Source: Pleomorphomonas sp.
GTDB taxonomy: Bacteria > Pseudomonadota > Alphaproteobacteria > Rhizobiales > Pleomorphomonadaceae
Assembly (NCBI GenBank): GCA_029976075.1
Contig: JARKNW010000071.1
Location: 44,345-108,344 of the forward strand
DNA length: 64,000 bases
Direction: 5' to 3'
Shown: positions 26,599 through 35,067 of the stretch, in pieces
How positions within the stretch are numbered: position 1 is the stretch's first letter
Layout: every line of letters starts with the position of its first letter
The notes under the pieces: generated by a model
Databases searched by the model: none
Seen by the model: only the letters and a program-made list of their open reading frames with translations
Told to the model about the DNA's origin: nothing
Position numbers and translations under genes: made by a program

Positions 26599-27216
26599 AT
26601 GTTTGTGCACCGACTGCGAGATGATGCAATTGCCGAGGCGCGTCGTGTGTGCGGCCAGTGTTCGGAAGATCTGAAGTTCCTGAAAACCTGGGCAACAAAG
26701 CCGCTCACCACAGGAGCCGTAAGCCCCTCGGGTCGGTGGTTGGCCCGTAGCATGGCTGCCGCCGTCGATCCGGCCTGGGACGGAACTGTGGTCGAACTGG
26801 GGCCCGGTACTGGCTCGGTCACCGCCGCGCTTCTGAAACGAGGCATCGCGCCCGAACGCCTCCTCGCCGTCGAGTACAATCCCGACTTTGCCGAGCACAT
26901 CAGAGGTCGCTTTCCGGGGCTCCGCGTTACGGTCGGCGACGCCTATGCGTTCGGTGACACGCTACGATCGGCCGGTCTGGACAAACTGTCGGCGGTCGTA
27001 TCGTCGCTGCCCCTGTTCACCCAACCACCGCTTCGGCGCCGCCATCTCCTCGATCAGGCCATGGATCTACTCGAGCCGGGGCGACCTTTCGTTCAATTCT
27101 CTTACGCGCTGGTCCCGCCCGTTCCCGCCATCGCCGGCCGTTGGACGCTCGATGTCAGTGGCTGGATCGTTCGCAACCTGCCCCCGGCCCGCGTCTGGAT
27201 CTACCGAAAGGCGTGA
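26599..27216 (+). CDS. pmtA: Phospholipid N-methyltransferase (rhizobial PmtA type)
   Basis: SAM-dependent enzyme that methylates phosphatidylethanolamine to phosphatidylcholine at the inner membrane. The SAM-binding motif I is VVELGPGTGSVTAALL, followed by LLAVEYNPDFAEHI and the family segment LSAVVSSLPLFTQPP. The order and motifs match the rhizobial rather than the Rhodobacter-type Pmt. ATG 26599 (205 residues) has GGGAG 6 bases upstream; an in-frame ATG at 26569 is less well served. It is downstream of dnaJ on the same strand, an association also seen in rhizobia, and converges on the marR-type gene with an 11-base gap. Confidence 0.9.
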   Translation: MFVHRLRDDAIAEARRVCGQCSEDLKFLKTWATKPLTTGAVSPSGRWLARSMAAAVDPAWDGTVVELGPGTGSVTAALLKRGIAPERLLAVEYNPDFAEHIRGRFPGLRVTVGDAYAFGDTLRSAGLDKLSAVVSSLPLFTQPPLRRRHLLDQAMDLLEPGRPFVQFSYALVPPVPAIAGRWTLDVSGWIVRNLPPARVWIYRKA

Positions 27217-27227
27217 GGCGACGCGGC

Positions 27228-27758
27228 TCAAGCCTCTTCGCGCGTAACCGATTCGTCCCGGGTTGCCTCTTCGATCGTCGAAGGCTTCGTCTCGAAGCAG
27301 CAATTGCAGTAAGTCCGAGCGCACATCCGGCAAAGGCGTCGGCGATCGTAACCGCGCGCGGCGTGCTCGCACAGCATCCGATCGATGAGGCGGTCGAGAA
27401 CCTCTCGCTCTTCGGCGGAAAGGCCTGTGAGAAAGCTGCTGCTGACGGCGAGACGCCGGTCTTGCAGGGCATCCGCCCTGCGTCGGCCGGCCGCGGTGAT
27501 TTCCACCAGGACCTCGCGCCCGATCCGGCGGCGGCGGTGCAGCAGGCCATCTGTCTCAAGCCGGTCGATGAGGCGGACGGTGGCTGAATGTGTGAGGCCG
27601 ACGATCGCCGCAATTTCGCCAATGCTGGCGGGAGGATTGTTGGCGGCGGTAATCAGCGCGGCGACAGCTGTCGGCGCAAGATCGTCATCTGCAGAAAGCG
27701 TCGCATCCGTAACGGCGAGTGACAAGGCGGCGAACTTGTTCGGCAAATGCATGTCCAC
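27228..27758 (-). CDS. MarR-family transcriptional regulator with C-terminal cysteine cluster
   Basis: 176-residue winged-helix dimer-type regulator. The DNA-binding part runs about 45-90 (SIGEIAAIVGLTHSATVRLIDRLETDGLLHRRR). The C-terminus carries an unusual run of cysteines: C130, then C143, C146, C151, C153 and C154 in CRMCARTYCNCC. Related MarR proteins with a CRLC-type tail exist in rhizobia; here the cluster could bind metal or sense redox. The start is GTG 27758 with AAAGG 8 bases upstream; an ATG two codons later is possible. It is divergent from lepA over a 230-base region that may hold its operator; I could not define one. Confidence 0.85.
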   Translation of the reverse strand: MDMHLPNKFAALSLAVTDATLSADDDLAPTAVAALITAANNPPASIGEIAAIVGLTHSATVRLIDRLETDGLLHRRRRIGREVLVEITAAGRRRADALQDRRLAVSSSFLTGLSAEEREVLDRLIDRMLCEHAARGYDRRRLCRMCARTYCNCCFETKPSTIEEATRDESVTREEA

Positions 27759-27988
27759 GTCTTCCGCCTTTCATCATGTCCGTCCCCGTAATCGGGCGAC
27801 GCCCGCATCTCGAAACTCGATCCGCTTCTCATTGATAAACGAATGTGGCTGCGTGTACCGCCCCTAAAAACACTTATCGCGTTCATATGTCGGTTCGGCG
27901 GGCATCCCGACCGCCGGGGGCCGGAAAACCTTGCTTTCGTGGGGCGGCGGTGCTTGGCGGTGACACGGGGGAATGGTATTAGCCGGCC

Positions 27989-29794
27989 ATGACGACACAG
28001 CCGCTCTCCAATATTCGAAATTTCGCCATCATCGCCCACATCGATCATGGCAAGTCGACGCTCGCCGACCGCCTGATCCAGACGACGGGCGCCGTCGCCC
28101 AACGCGACATGAAGGAGCAGATTCTCGATTCGATGGATATCGAGCGAGAGCGTGGCATCACCATCAAGGCACAGACCGTTCGCCTATCCTACAAGGCGGA
28201 GGACGGCGAGACCTACACGCTCAACCTGATGGACACTCCAGGTCACGTCGACTTTGCTTACGAGGTCAGCCGGTCGCTTGCCGCCTGCGAGGGGTCATTG
28301 CTGGTCGTTGACGCCAGTCAGGGCGTCGAGGCGCAGACGCTGGCCAACGTCTACCAGGCCATCGACAACAATCATGAGATCGTGCCGATCCTCAACAAGG
28401 TCGACCTGCCGGCCGCGGAGCCGGAGCGCGTCAAGACCCAGATCGAGGACGTGATCGGCCTCGATGCCTCCGACGCCGTGGAGATCTCGGCCAAGACCGG
28501 CCTCAACATCGAGGGCGTTCTGGAAGCGATCGTGAAGCGTCTGCCGCCGCCCAAGGGCGACCCGGATGCGCCACTCAAGGCAATGCTCGTCGACAGCTGG
28601 TACGACGCCTACCTCGGTGTCATGGTGCTCGTGCGCATCATAGATGGCGTGCTGCAGAAGGGCATGAAAGTCCGGATGATGCGCACCGGCGCCGTCTACG
28701 AGGTGGAACGCGTCGGTTACATGACACCCAAGCTTGAGCTCTGCGACAAGCTGGAGGCCGGCGAGGTCGGTGTCATCACCGCATCGATCAAGGAAGTGGC
28801 CGATACCGCGGTCGGCGATACCATCACCGATGAACGGCGCCAGACCGCCGAACCGCTACCGGGATTCCGCCCGGCCCAACCGGTGGTGTTCTGCGGCCTG
28901 TTCCCCGTCGACGCCGCCGACTTCGAGGACCTGCGCGCCGCTGTCGGCAAGCTCCGCCTCAACGATGCCAGCTTCTCCTTCGAGATGGAAACCTCGGCGG
29001 CTCTCGGCTTCGGCTTCCGCTGCGGCTTCCTGGGCCTCCTGCATCTCGAAATCATCCAGGAACGCCTGGAGCGCGAGTTCAACCTCGATCTGATCGCCAC
29101 GGCGCCGTCCGTCATCTACAAGATGACGCTCACCGACGGCACGGAGATCGAACTGCATAATCCGGCGGACATGCCGGAGGTGACGCGTATTTCGGAGATT
29201 TCCGAACCCTGGATTCGCGCCTCGATCATGACGCCGGACGACTATCTTGGCGCCATCCTCAAGCTGTGCCAGGACCGGCGCGGTATCCAGATCGACCTTT
29301 CCTATGTCGGCAGCCGGGCCATCGTCCAATATGACCTGCCGCTCAATGAGGTGGTGTTCGACTTCTACGACCGGTTGAAGTCGATTTCCAAGGGTTACGC
29401 ATCCTTCGACTATCACCTCAGCGATTACCGCGAGGGCGATCTCGTCAAGATGCAGATCCTGGTCAATGCCGAACCCGTCGACGCGCTCTCGGTGCTCGTC
29501 CACCGTAGTCAGGCGGAGCGGCGCGGCCGCGCCATGTGCGAGAAGCTGAAGGATCTCATTCCGCAGCACATGTTCCAGATTCCGATCCAGGCAGCGATCG
29601 GCGGCAAGATCATCGCCCGCGAGACCATCCGGGCGCTCAGGAAAGACGTGCTGGCCAAGTGCTACGGCGGCGACGTGACCCGCAAGCGCAAGCTTCTGGA
29701 CAAGCAGAAGGAAGGCAAGAAGCGGCTGCGTCAATTCGGCAAGGTCGAGATACCGCAGGAGGCCTTCATCGCCGCTCTGAAGATGGACGACTAG
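27989..29794 (+). CDS. lepA: Elongation factor 4 (LepA, back-translocating GTPase)
   Basis: Membrane- and ribosome-associated translational GTPase of 601 residues. The G1 loop is AHIDHGKST near residue 15, the G2 region has [14 protein letters not shown]3 is DTPGHVDF, and G4 is NKVDLP. The EF-G-like domains III and V follow, and the LepA-specific C-terminal domain begins around [16 protein letters not shown] and ends with the basic [17 protein letters not shown]. It is transcribed away from the marR-type gene and converges with grpE over 290 bases. Confidence 0.98.
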   Translation: MTTQPLSNIRNFAIIAHIDHGKSTLADRLIQTTGAVAQRDMKEQILDSMDIERERGITIKAQTVRLSYKAEDGETYTLNLMDTPGHVDFAYEVSRSLAACEGSLLVVDASQGVEAQTLANVYQAIDNNHEIVPILNKVDLPAAEPERVKTQIEDVIGLDASDAVEISAKTGLNIEGVLEAIVKRLPPPKGDPDAPLKAMLVDSWYDAYLGVMVLVRIIDGVLQKGMKVRMMRTGAVYEVERVGYMTPKLELCDKLEAGEVGVITASIKEVADTAVGDTITDERRQTAEPLPGFRPAQPVVFCGLFPVDAADFEDLRAAVGKLRLNDASFSFEMETSAALGFGFRCGFLGLLHLEIIQERLEREFNLDLIATAPSVIYKMTLTDGTEIELHNPADMPEVTRISEISEPWIRASIMTPDDYLGAILKLCQDRRGIQIDLSYVGSRAIVQYDLPLNEVVFDFYDRLKSISKGYASFDYHLSDYREGDLVKMQILVNAEPVDALSVLVHRSQAERRGRAMCEKLKDLIPQHMFQIPIQAAIGGKIIARETIRALRKDVLAKCYGGDVTRKRKLLDKQKEGKKRLRQFGKVEIPQEAFIAALKMDD

Positions 29795-29867
29795 GCGCGA
29801 GGTCAACAACGCCTGTTAGCGCGATGCGACAATTTCGGCACCGCGCCTGCCGACGGGCTGGCAATGT

Positions 29868-29929
29868 CCCCCACTAGGTCTGGGGCCGTTCCGACATTAC
29901 CGCCCGAGGGCGACTATCCCCTCCAGGGG
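29868..29929 (+). other. Cluster of three short GC hairpins in the lepA/grpE gap
   Basis: The 290-base gap between convergent lepA and grpE holds three hairpins in about 60 bases: CCCC (29869-29872) with GGGG (29882-29885), CGCCC (29901-29905) with GGGCG (29908-29912), and CCCCT (29918-29922) with AGGGG (29925-29929). None has a T-tract. They may be the lepA 3' end structure or a small RNA; no gene is visible. Confidence 0.3.
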
Positions 29930-30021
29930 CCTAGGTTGAAGCTAGTCGTAACCGCGCCCGATTGCCAGTCTCTTTTACGTGAAATCACCTAGATTGCCCG
30001 AAGATCGGAAACGGGCTTAAG

Positions 30022-30054
30022 CAAAAGAAAAAGGGCGCCATTTGCGACGCCCTT
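30022..30054 (-). terminator. Intrinsic terminator of grpE
   Basis: On the minus strand, AAGGGCG (30048-30054) pairs with CGCCCTT (30031-30037), followed by a T-rich run (plus-strand A-rich 30023-30032). Confidence 0.9.
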
Positions 30055-30084
30055 CTTCTCTCAGCATCCTGTTCCTGCTTGGAC

Positions 30085-30708
30085 TTATACCGTCTTGTCG
30101 ACCTTGTGGCCGCTCTCGGCCGGCACTTCGGACTCGCCGGCAGGCTCCTCGACTGGAACCACCTTCGGGCCACCGCGACCGACGCCGACGAGCGCCGGCC
30201 TCAGCACACGCTCGCCGATCTTGAAGCCGACTTGCATCACCTGAACCACGGTACCACTCGGCACATTCGTGTCAGGAACTTCGAACATCGCCTGATGGAA
30301 ATTGGGATCGAACTTTTCACCCGCCGGGTCGACGCGGCTGACGCCATGCTTTTCAAGCGCCTTCATCAGCTCGCGCTCGGTCAGTTCGACGCCCTCGACC
30401 AGCGAGATCAACGCCTCTCCACCGGTGGCGCGCGCCTCGGCATCGACGGCGGCGATCGCTCTTGTCAGATTGTCGGCGGCGCCAACGACGTCGCGGGCAA
30501 AATTGGTCACCGCATAGGTGCGGGCATCGCCAATCTCACGCTCGGTGCGGCGGCGAAGGTTTTCCATGTCTGCGAGAGTGCGCAGCAGCTGGTCCTTCAG
30601 ATCAGCCGCCTCTTTTTCGAGGGCGGCGATACGCTGGAGTCCCTGATCGACCACCGGGTCCAGCTCAGGATGGGTCGGGTCAGGAGTCTGTGCCGTTTCG
30701 TCTGCCAT
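30085..30708 (-). CDS. grpE: Nucleotide exchange factor GrpE
   Basis: Homodimeric co-chaperone that releases ADP from DnaK. The 207 residues show a long N-terminal coiled coil (about 25-65, with [20 protein letters not shown]), the four-helix region, and the C-terminal beta domain with the signature [22 protein letters not shown]. The ATG at 30708 follows GAGG; an upstream in-frame start at 30723 is less likely. It is not adjacent to hrcA: a GFA-type gene on the other strand lies between, so each probably has its own promoter. A 16-base perfect palindrome lies 21 bases upstream of the start. Confidence 0.97.
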   Translation of the reverse strand: MADETAQTPDPTHPELDPVVDQGLQRIAALEKEAADLKDQLLRTLADMENLRRRTEREIGDARTYAVTNFARDVVGAADNLTRAIAAVDAEARATGGEALISLVEGVELTERELMKALEKHGVSRVDPAGEKFDPNFHQAMFEVPDTNVPSGTVVQVMQVGFKIGERVLRPALVGVGRGGPKVVPVEEPAGESEVPAESGHKVDKTV

Positions 30709-30728
30709 CTTGTCCTCATACAATCAAA

Positions 30729-30744
30729 GGCGGCGATCGCCGCC
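30729..30744. promoter_or_regulatory. Perfect 16-base palindrome upstream of grpE
   Basis: GGCGGCGATCGCCGCC, fully self-complementary, in the grpE leader or promoter 21 bases before the ATG. It could be a regulator site or an RNA hairpin near the ribosome site. CTTG lies next to it on the minus strand, but no good heat-shock -10 follows. Confidence 0.4.
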
Positions 30745-30895
30745 AAGCGTGCCCCGGATTTGATGGTTTCGGACACGAAAATCAACCCTTGGCCGCGCAT
30801 TCGCCCGGGAGCCGGCGTTGCAGGGCATCATAATCGTCTTCATCATGGTTGGCAGACTTAGTTCTGCTTGGTCTTGTTGAGGGGGCGATGGACAG

Positions 30896-31306
30896 TTGAC
30901 GCAAGACGCCAAACGCCTCCGGGGCGAATGCCTTTGTCGCCGGATCGGCTACGAAGTGACCGACGCCTTCGAGTATGCGATGAACTGTCATTGCTCGAAC
31001 TGTCGCCGCGCGACCGGATCAGCCTTCAAACCCTTTGCCGGCATTAGGGCGGAGCAACTGGAGATCGTCCGCGGCAATGACGAAGTCATGCGCTTTGGCG
31101 ACGGCAGCCACGATGCCCGTTGCGCCCATTGCGGCTCGTTGTTGTATTCGCTCGTTCGAGATGGGACTTATGTGCATGTCACGTTGGGGACGTTGATCGA
31201 TGTGCCATCGATCCGACCCACCGCGCATATATTTGTCGGCTCGAAAGCGCCATGGTTTGAAATCTGCGATTCCCTGCCTCAGTTCGAAGAGTTTCCACCC
31301 GGCTGA
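30896..31306 (+). CDS. GFA/CENP-V family zinc protein (glutathione-dependent formaldehyde-activating enzyme-like)
   Basis: 136-residue protein with all seven zinc cysteines of the GFA fold: C12 and C14 (GECLC), C31, C33 and C36 (NCHCSNC), C76 and C79 (CAHCG). The prototype Gfa was reported to speed S-hydroxymethylglutathione formation, but most members have no proven activity, so the role is open. The only usable start is TTG 30896, with a G-rich site (GAGGGGG) about 10 bases upstream; a nearby ATG at 30888 is out of frame and stops after three codons. It lies between grpE and hrcA in the opposite direction and interrupts an hrcA-grpE pairing found in many bacteria. Confidence 0.85.
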   Translation: MTQDAKRLRGECLCRRIGYEVTDAFEYAMNCHCSNCRRATGSAFKPFAGIRAEQLEIVRGNDEVMRFGDGSHDARCAHCGSLLYSLVRDGTYVHVTLGTLIDVPSIRPTAHIFVGSKAPWFEICDSLPQFEEFPPG

Positions 31307-31318
31307 CCATTCCACCGA

Positions 31319-32389
31319 TCAGCCGAGAATGCGACCAACCACTCGGGCGGTGTAATCGACCATGGGCACCACGCGGGCATAGTTCAGCCGGGTCGGGCCA
31401 ATAACGCCGACAACGCCGATCACCCGTGCTTCCGTGTCACGATAGGGCGAAACCACCAGCGACGAGCCCGACAGGCCGAAAAGCTTGTTCTCCGAACCGA
31501 TGAAGATGCGCACCCCCTCGCCGGCATCGGCAAGGCCGAGAAGCTCGATCAGGTCCTCCGAGCTTTCGAGCTCATCGAACAGAGCCCGAATACGCTCCAG
31601 ATCCTCGGCCGCCTTCATATCGTCGAGCAGATTGGCACGCCCACGCACGATCAGGGTCTGCGGCCGGCTACCGCCGGCATCGGACCAGGAAGCAAGGCCA
31701 GCATCGACGAGCCGAGCCGTCAACGTATCAAGCTCGAGCTTGCGAGCCACACGCTGGCGCTCGACCTCGGCCCGCGTCTCGCTGAGCGTACGGCCGCGGA
31801 TATGGGCATTGAGGTAGTTGGCGGCTTCCTGCAAAGCCGAGGCTGGCAAATCGGGTGGCAGATCGATCAGTCGGTTTTCGACTGTGCCATTGTCGCCGAC
31901 CAGGACGACAATGCCACGCGTCGGCTCAATGCGGACGAACTCGATGTGACGAAGACGTGGATCGGCCTTCTGCGTCAGCACAACGCCAGCGCCGCGCGTC
32001 AGGCCGGACAGCGTCTGCGAAGCCTCCGTCAGCACATCTTCGACACTCTTGCCAGTGCCGGACGCCTTGAGGCGCCCTTCGATCGCCGATCGGTCCCCCT
32101 CGTTGAGGTCGCCGATCTCCAGCATCGCGTCAACGAAGAAGCGCAGGCCCAGTTCTGTCGGCAGCCGTCCGGCCGATGTATGCGGCGCGTAGAGCAAACC
32201 GGCCGCTTCGAGATCCGACATGACGTTGCGAACGGAGGCCGGCGACAACGGCGCTGCCAGAAGCCGCGCAATGTTGCGACTGCCGACCGGATCGCCGGTG
32301 TCGAGATAGGCTTCGACAATGCGGCGGAAAATGTCGCGCGACCGAGCGTCGAGTTCGCGCAAGCCCCCTTGAACGCCTGTCGTAACCAC
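31319..32389 (-). CDS. hrcA: Heat-inducible transcription repressor HrcA
   Basis: Repressor of groESL-type operons through CIRCE operators; activity depends on GroEL. The 356 residues have the N-terminal winged helix ([28 protein letters not shown]), [18 protein letters not shown], the [15 protein letters not shown] segment and a GAF-like core. The start is GTG 32389 with GGAG 10 bases upstream. No CIRCE element (TTAGCACTC, 9 bases, GAGTGCTAA) was seen in this window, including before dnaK and grpE, so its targets lie elsewhere. Divergent from tsaB across 143 bases. Confidence 0.96.
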   Translation of the reverse strand: MVTTGVQGGLRELDARSRDIFRRIVEAYLDTGDPVGSRNIARLLAAPLSPASVRNVMSDLEAAGLLYAPHTSAGRLPTELGLRFFVDAMLEIGDLNEGDRSAIEGRLKASGTGKSVEDVLTEASQTLSGLTRGAGVVLTQKADPRLRHIEFVRIEPTRGIVVLVGDNGTVENRLIDLPPDLPASALQEAANYLNAHIRGRTLSETRAEVERQRVARKLELDTLTARLVDAGLASWSDAGGSRPQTLIVRGRANLLDDMKAAEDLERIRALFDELESSEDLIELLGLADAGEGVRIFIGSENKLFGLSGSSLVVSPYRDTEARVIGVVGVIGPTRLNYARVVPMVDYTARVVGRILG

Positions 32390-32532
32390 GATGCCAGAAC
32401 TCCTTTACCATCGTGGCTAATCTGGCCGTGTGAGACCAGTCGTGCAAGTCCTGAAAGCCGCGAGGTCGGTCAGGAGTGGACGGCGAGGCAAGCCTGCTCG
32501 ACAGCGACCACGGCACGGGATAAAGGGGGCCG

Positions 32533-33210
32533 ATGCTGACGCTTGCGCTCGATACCGCCAATGATCGGATCGCCGTCGCCCTTGAGGGCGAAGGCAAGGC
32601 GGCCGCGTGTTCCGAAGCCATCTCCCGCGGTCATGCCGAAAGGCTTTTCCCCCTTGTCGATGAGTTGCTCACCTCGGCGGGAACAGACATCGACCGCGTC
32701 ACGCGGATCGCGGTGAACGTCGGCCCAGGCAGCTTTACCGGCATACGCATTGCGGTGGCCGCGGCGCGTGGCCTCGGTCTTGCGCTGGGAGTTCCCGTCG
32801 TTGGCATCGACGCGCTTCGCCTCATCGCCGCCTCTCTCGACGAACCGGCCGATGGGCCGGTGCTTTCCGCGATCGATGCCCGGCGCGGCGAGGTTTACGC
32901 CGCTCTCTACAGTTCCAAGGGTGACGTGCTGGAAGCGCCGTTTGCCGCAGATGCCGAGACCGTACTCGCCCGCCTCGGAGACCGCGCCACGATACTGGCC
33001 GGCTCGGGAGCCGCGATTCTCGCTCATCAGGCCGCCACGTCCGGCCGAAGGGTGCCTTCCATCGATGCCATGACGGCCACCGACCCGATGGCGCTCGCCC
33101 GGCTCGGCAGTATCGCCGATCCGGCCATCGCCCTGCCCCGTCCGCTCTATCTCCGGGCACCCGATGCCAAGCCGCAGCCGCCCGTTCTTGGCCTTCTCGC
33201 GCGAACCTGA
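32533..33210 (+). CDS. tsaB: tRNA threonylcarbamoyladenosine biosynthesis protein TsaB
   Basis: ASKHA-fold partner of TsaD and TsaE in making t6A37 in ANN-decoding tRNAs. The 225-residue product starts MLTLALDTANDRIAVAL and carries the typical ERLFPLVDELL and VNVGPGSFTGIRIAVAAARGLGLAL segments, then IDARRGEVYAALY. It lies 5 bases before rimI, forming the conserved tsaB-rimI pair, followed by fur. The ribosome site AAAGGGGG is unusually close to the ATG. Confidence 0.96.
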   Translation: MLTLALDTANDRIAVALEGEGKAAACSEAISRGHAERLFPLVDELLTSAGTDIDRVTRIAVNVGPGSFTGIRIAVAAARGLGLALGVPVVGIDALRLIAASLDEPADGPVLSAIDARRGEVYAALYSSKGDVLEAPFAADAETVLARLGDRATILAGSGAAILAHQAATSGRRVPSIDAMTATDPMALARLGSIADPAIALPRPLYLRAPDAKPQPPVLGLLART

Positions 33211-33215
33211 TCCCC

Positions 33216-33710
33216 ATGAAGCTCTGCGACCTGAGGCGCCTCGTCGCCGCCCCAAGACCAATCTGTGAGCCCGGCCGCATCACCGATGCCGAGGATCTCG
33301 CTGCCCTTCATGCCCATGCCTTCCGCCATGGCTGGCCGGCAACCGAGATGGAAGCCCTGATATCGGACCCGACCGTAACCACGCTGGTAGCCCGGGAGGG
33401 GCGGACGGCGTTCACCCGGCGACCGGTCGGGTTCGTCATGGTGCGTGCGGCGGCGGATGAGGCTGAAGTTCTGACCGTCGCCGTCGCGCCGACCCGACGT
33501 GGCCGAGGCATTGGTCGCCTGATGATGGACGAGACGATCCGCCGCCTCTATTTCATGCGCGTCGCTTCCCTCTTCCTGGAAGTAGACGAGGGAAATGCCC
33601 CGGCGCTGACCCTCTACCGCCGTCTGGGGTTCCGCGAAGTTGGCCGTCGCGCCAACTACTACGCCGGCGGTACCGCGAACGCCCTTGTCATGCGAGCTGA
33701 TCTCAAATAA
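33216..33710 (+). CDS. rimI: Ribosomal protein S18 alanine N-acetyltransferase RimI
   Basis: GNAT-family enzyme of 164 residues that acetylates the N-terminus of S18. The acetyl-CoA loop is VAVAPTRRGRGIGRLMM, and the following segment ASLFLEVDEGNAPALTLYRRLGFREVGRRANYY is typical RimI. It starts 5 bases after tsaB and is followed by fur after 47 bases. The N-terminal 20 residues before ITDAEDLAALHAHAF are longer than in E. coli RimI. Confidence 0.93.
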   Translation: MKLCDLRRLVAAPRPICEPGRITDAEDLAALHAHAFRHGWPATEMEALISDPTVTTLVAREGRTAFTRRPVGFVMVRAAADEAEVLTVAVAPTRRGRGIGRLMMDETIRRLYFMRVASLFLEVDEGNAPALTLYRRLGFREVGRRANYYAGGTANALVMRADLK

Positions 33711-33757
33711 CCCATAGTTGGCCGAAGAAGGTGGCTAGCTGTTCGAGGGTATCCGCG

Positions 33758-34204
33758 ATGACCGAGGAATCCACTCCGCTCTCTCTGGAAGAAGCTTGTG
33801 CGGCGCGCGGCATGCGCATGACCGAGCAGCGGCGAATCATCGCCCGCGTTCTGGAACAGGCGATCGATCATCCCGACGTGGAGGAGGTCTATCGCCGCGC
33901 TTCCGCGATCGACAATAACATCTCGATTTCAACCGTCTATCGCACGGTCAAGCTGTTCGATGACGCCGGGATGATCGCCCGTCTTGATTTTCGCGACGGT
34001 CGCTCCCGTTATGAGCCACTCCCCGACGAGCATCACGACCACCTGATCGACTTCCGAACAGGTGCCGTCGTCGAGTTCCACAGCGATGAGATCGAAGCGT
34101 TGCAGCGCGAGGTCGCCCGCAGGTTGGGGTACAAGCTGATCGACCACCGGCTTGAGCTCTATGGCGTTCCGCTCGACGACGCCGACAAAGGGGACAAGGC
34201 GTGA
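33758..34204 (+). CDS. fur: Fur-family regulator (Mur-like, manganese/iron responsive)
   Basis: 148-residue metalloregulator. The winged helix spans about 15-85 (RGMRMTEQRRIIARVLEQ, then SISTVYRTVKLFDDAG), and the metal-binding histidines include HHDH at 92-95. The two C-terminal CxxC motifs of classical Fur are absent: the usual LICxxCG region reads LIDFRTG. This is the pattern of rhizobial Mur, which controls manganese uptake. ATG 33758 follows GAGGG at 9 bases. The GTG of the next gene overlaps its stop by 4 bases, so the two are coupled. The tsaB-rimI-fur order is conserved in Hyphomicrobiales. Confidence 0.93.
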   Translation: MTEESTPLSLEEACAARGMRMTEQRRIIARVLEQAIDHPDVEEVYRRASAIDNNISISTVYRTVKLFDDAGMIARLDFRDGRSRYEPLPDEHHDHLIDFRTGAVVEFHSDEIEALQREVARRLGYKLIDHRLELYGVPLDDADKGDKA

Positions 34205-34998
34205 AACCTGGCCACGCAAGGGCAGCGCTGACGCTGCCGCTGTTTTCCGTGGCCGCATTCATCCTGGTTCTGATCTATCTTCCGGCCCGACGCTTTCGCT
34301 GGCGCCTTGCCGGCATCCTTCAGATGGTTTTCCATCGTCTGGTGTTGTGGACGCTGGGCATCCGGCTTCATGTCCGTGGCCGACCAGCGATCGAACGGCC
34401 GCTGCTTCTAGCCGCCAACCATGCCTCCTGGATAGACATTTCCGCCTATAGCGCGGTCATGCCGCTGTCTTTCGTTGCCAAGCGCGAGGTCGGAACCTGG
34501 CCGTTGATCGGCTTTTTCGCTCGCCTGCAGAGATCGGTGTTCATAGATCGAACCCGACGTGGCGCCACCGCCGATCAGGCCGAGAGCATCGGTCGCCGCT
34601 TGGCCGATGGCGACGTCATTGTGCTGTTTCCGGAGGGAACGACCTCCGATGGCAACCAGGTTCTGCCCTTCCGCTCGTCGCTTTTCGGAGCGGCTCGAAC
34701 CGCTCTCGACGAAGCTGGCGTAGAAGCCGTGTTCGTACAGCCGGTCGCCATCGCCTATACGCACATGCTCGGCCTGCCGCTCGGTCGATCGGGGCGCTCG
34801 ATCGTCTCCTGGGTCGGCGACCAGGATCTGGCGCCGCACGCCAAGGAAATGCTCGCCGCCTCCGATTTCGACGTCAGCATCGTCTTCGGCGAACCACTCC
34901 GCTTCGACCGCAGCGCCGATCGCAAGAAGATATCGCATGATGCGGAAGCCGCCGTGCGCCGTCTGCTGGCCACCGAGCTGCGCAGCGGACGCCTCTGA
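34201..34998 (+). CDS. 1-acyl-sn-glycerol-3-phosphate acyltransferase (PlsC/OlsA family)
   Basis: 265-residue membrane acyltransferase. The catalytic H74-x4-D79 box (NHASWID) and the substrate motif FPEGTT at 143-148 are present, with one or two N-terminal membrane helices. The family either acylates lysophosphatidate (PlsC) or lyso-ornithine lipid (OlsA). Two points favour OlsA: the gene follows fur as olsA-type genes do in rhizobia, and olsB is in the same window at 19288. Neither is decisive. The start is GTG 34201, overlapping the fur stop by 4 bases (GTGA). In the rhizobial order miaB would be expected next, but here it is 18 kb away. Confidence 0.9.
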   Translation: MKPGHARAALTLPLFSVAAFILVLIYLPARRFRWRLAGILQMVFHRLVLWTLGIRLHVRGRPAIERPLLLAANHASWIDISAYSAVMPLSFVAKREVGTWPLIGFFARLQRSVFIDRTRRGATADQAESIGRRLADGDVIVLFPEGTTSDGNQVLPFRSSLFGAARTALDEAGVEAVFVQPVAIAYTHMLGLPLGRSGRSIVSWVGDQDLAPHAKEMLAASDFDVSIVFGEPLRFDRSADRKKISHDAEAAVRRLLATELRSGRL

Positions 34999-35067
34999 GG
35001 CGCTCTCACTACTTATTCCACCGCAATTTCGGACGCAAAACCGGTTGCCATTCTTGCTGAAGTTGCT

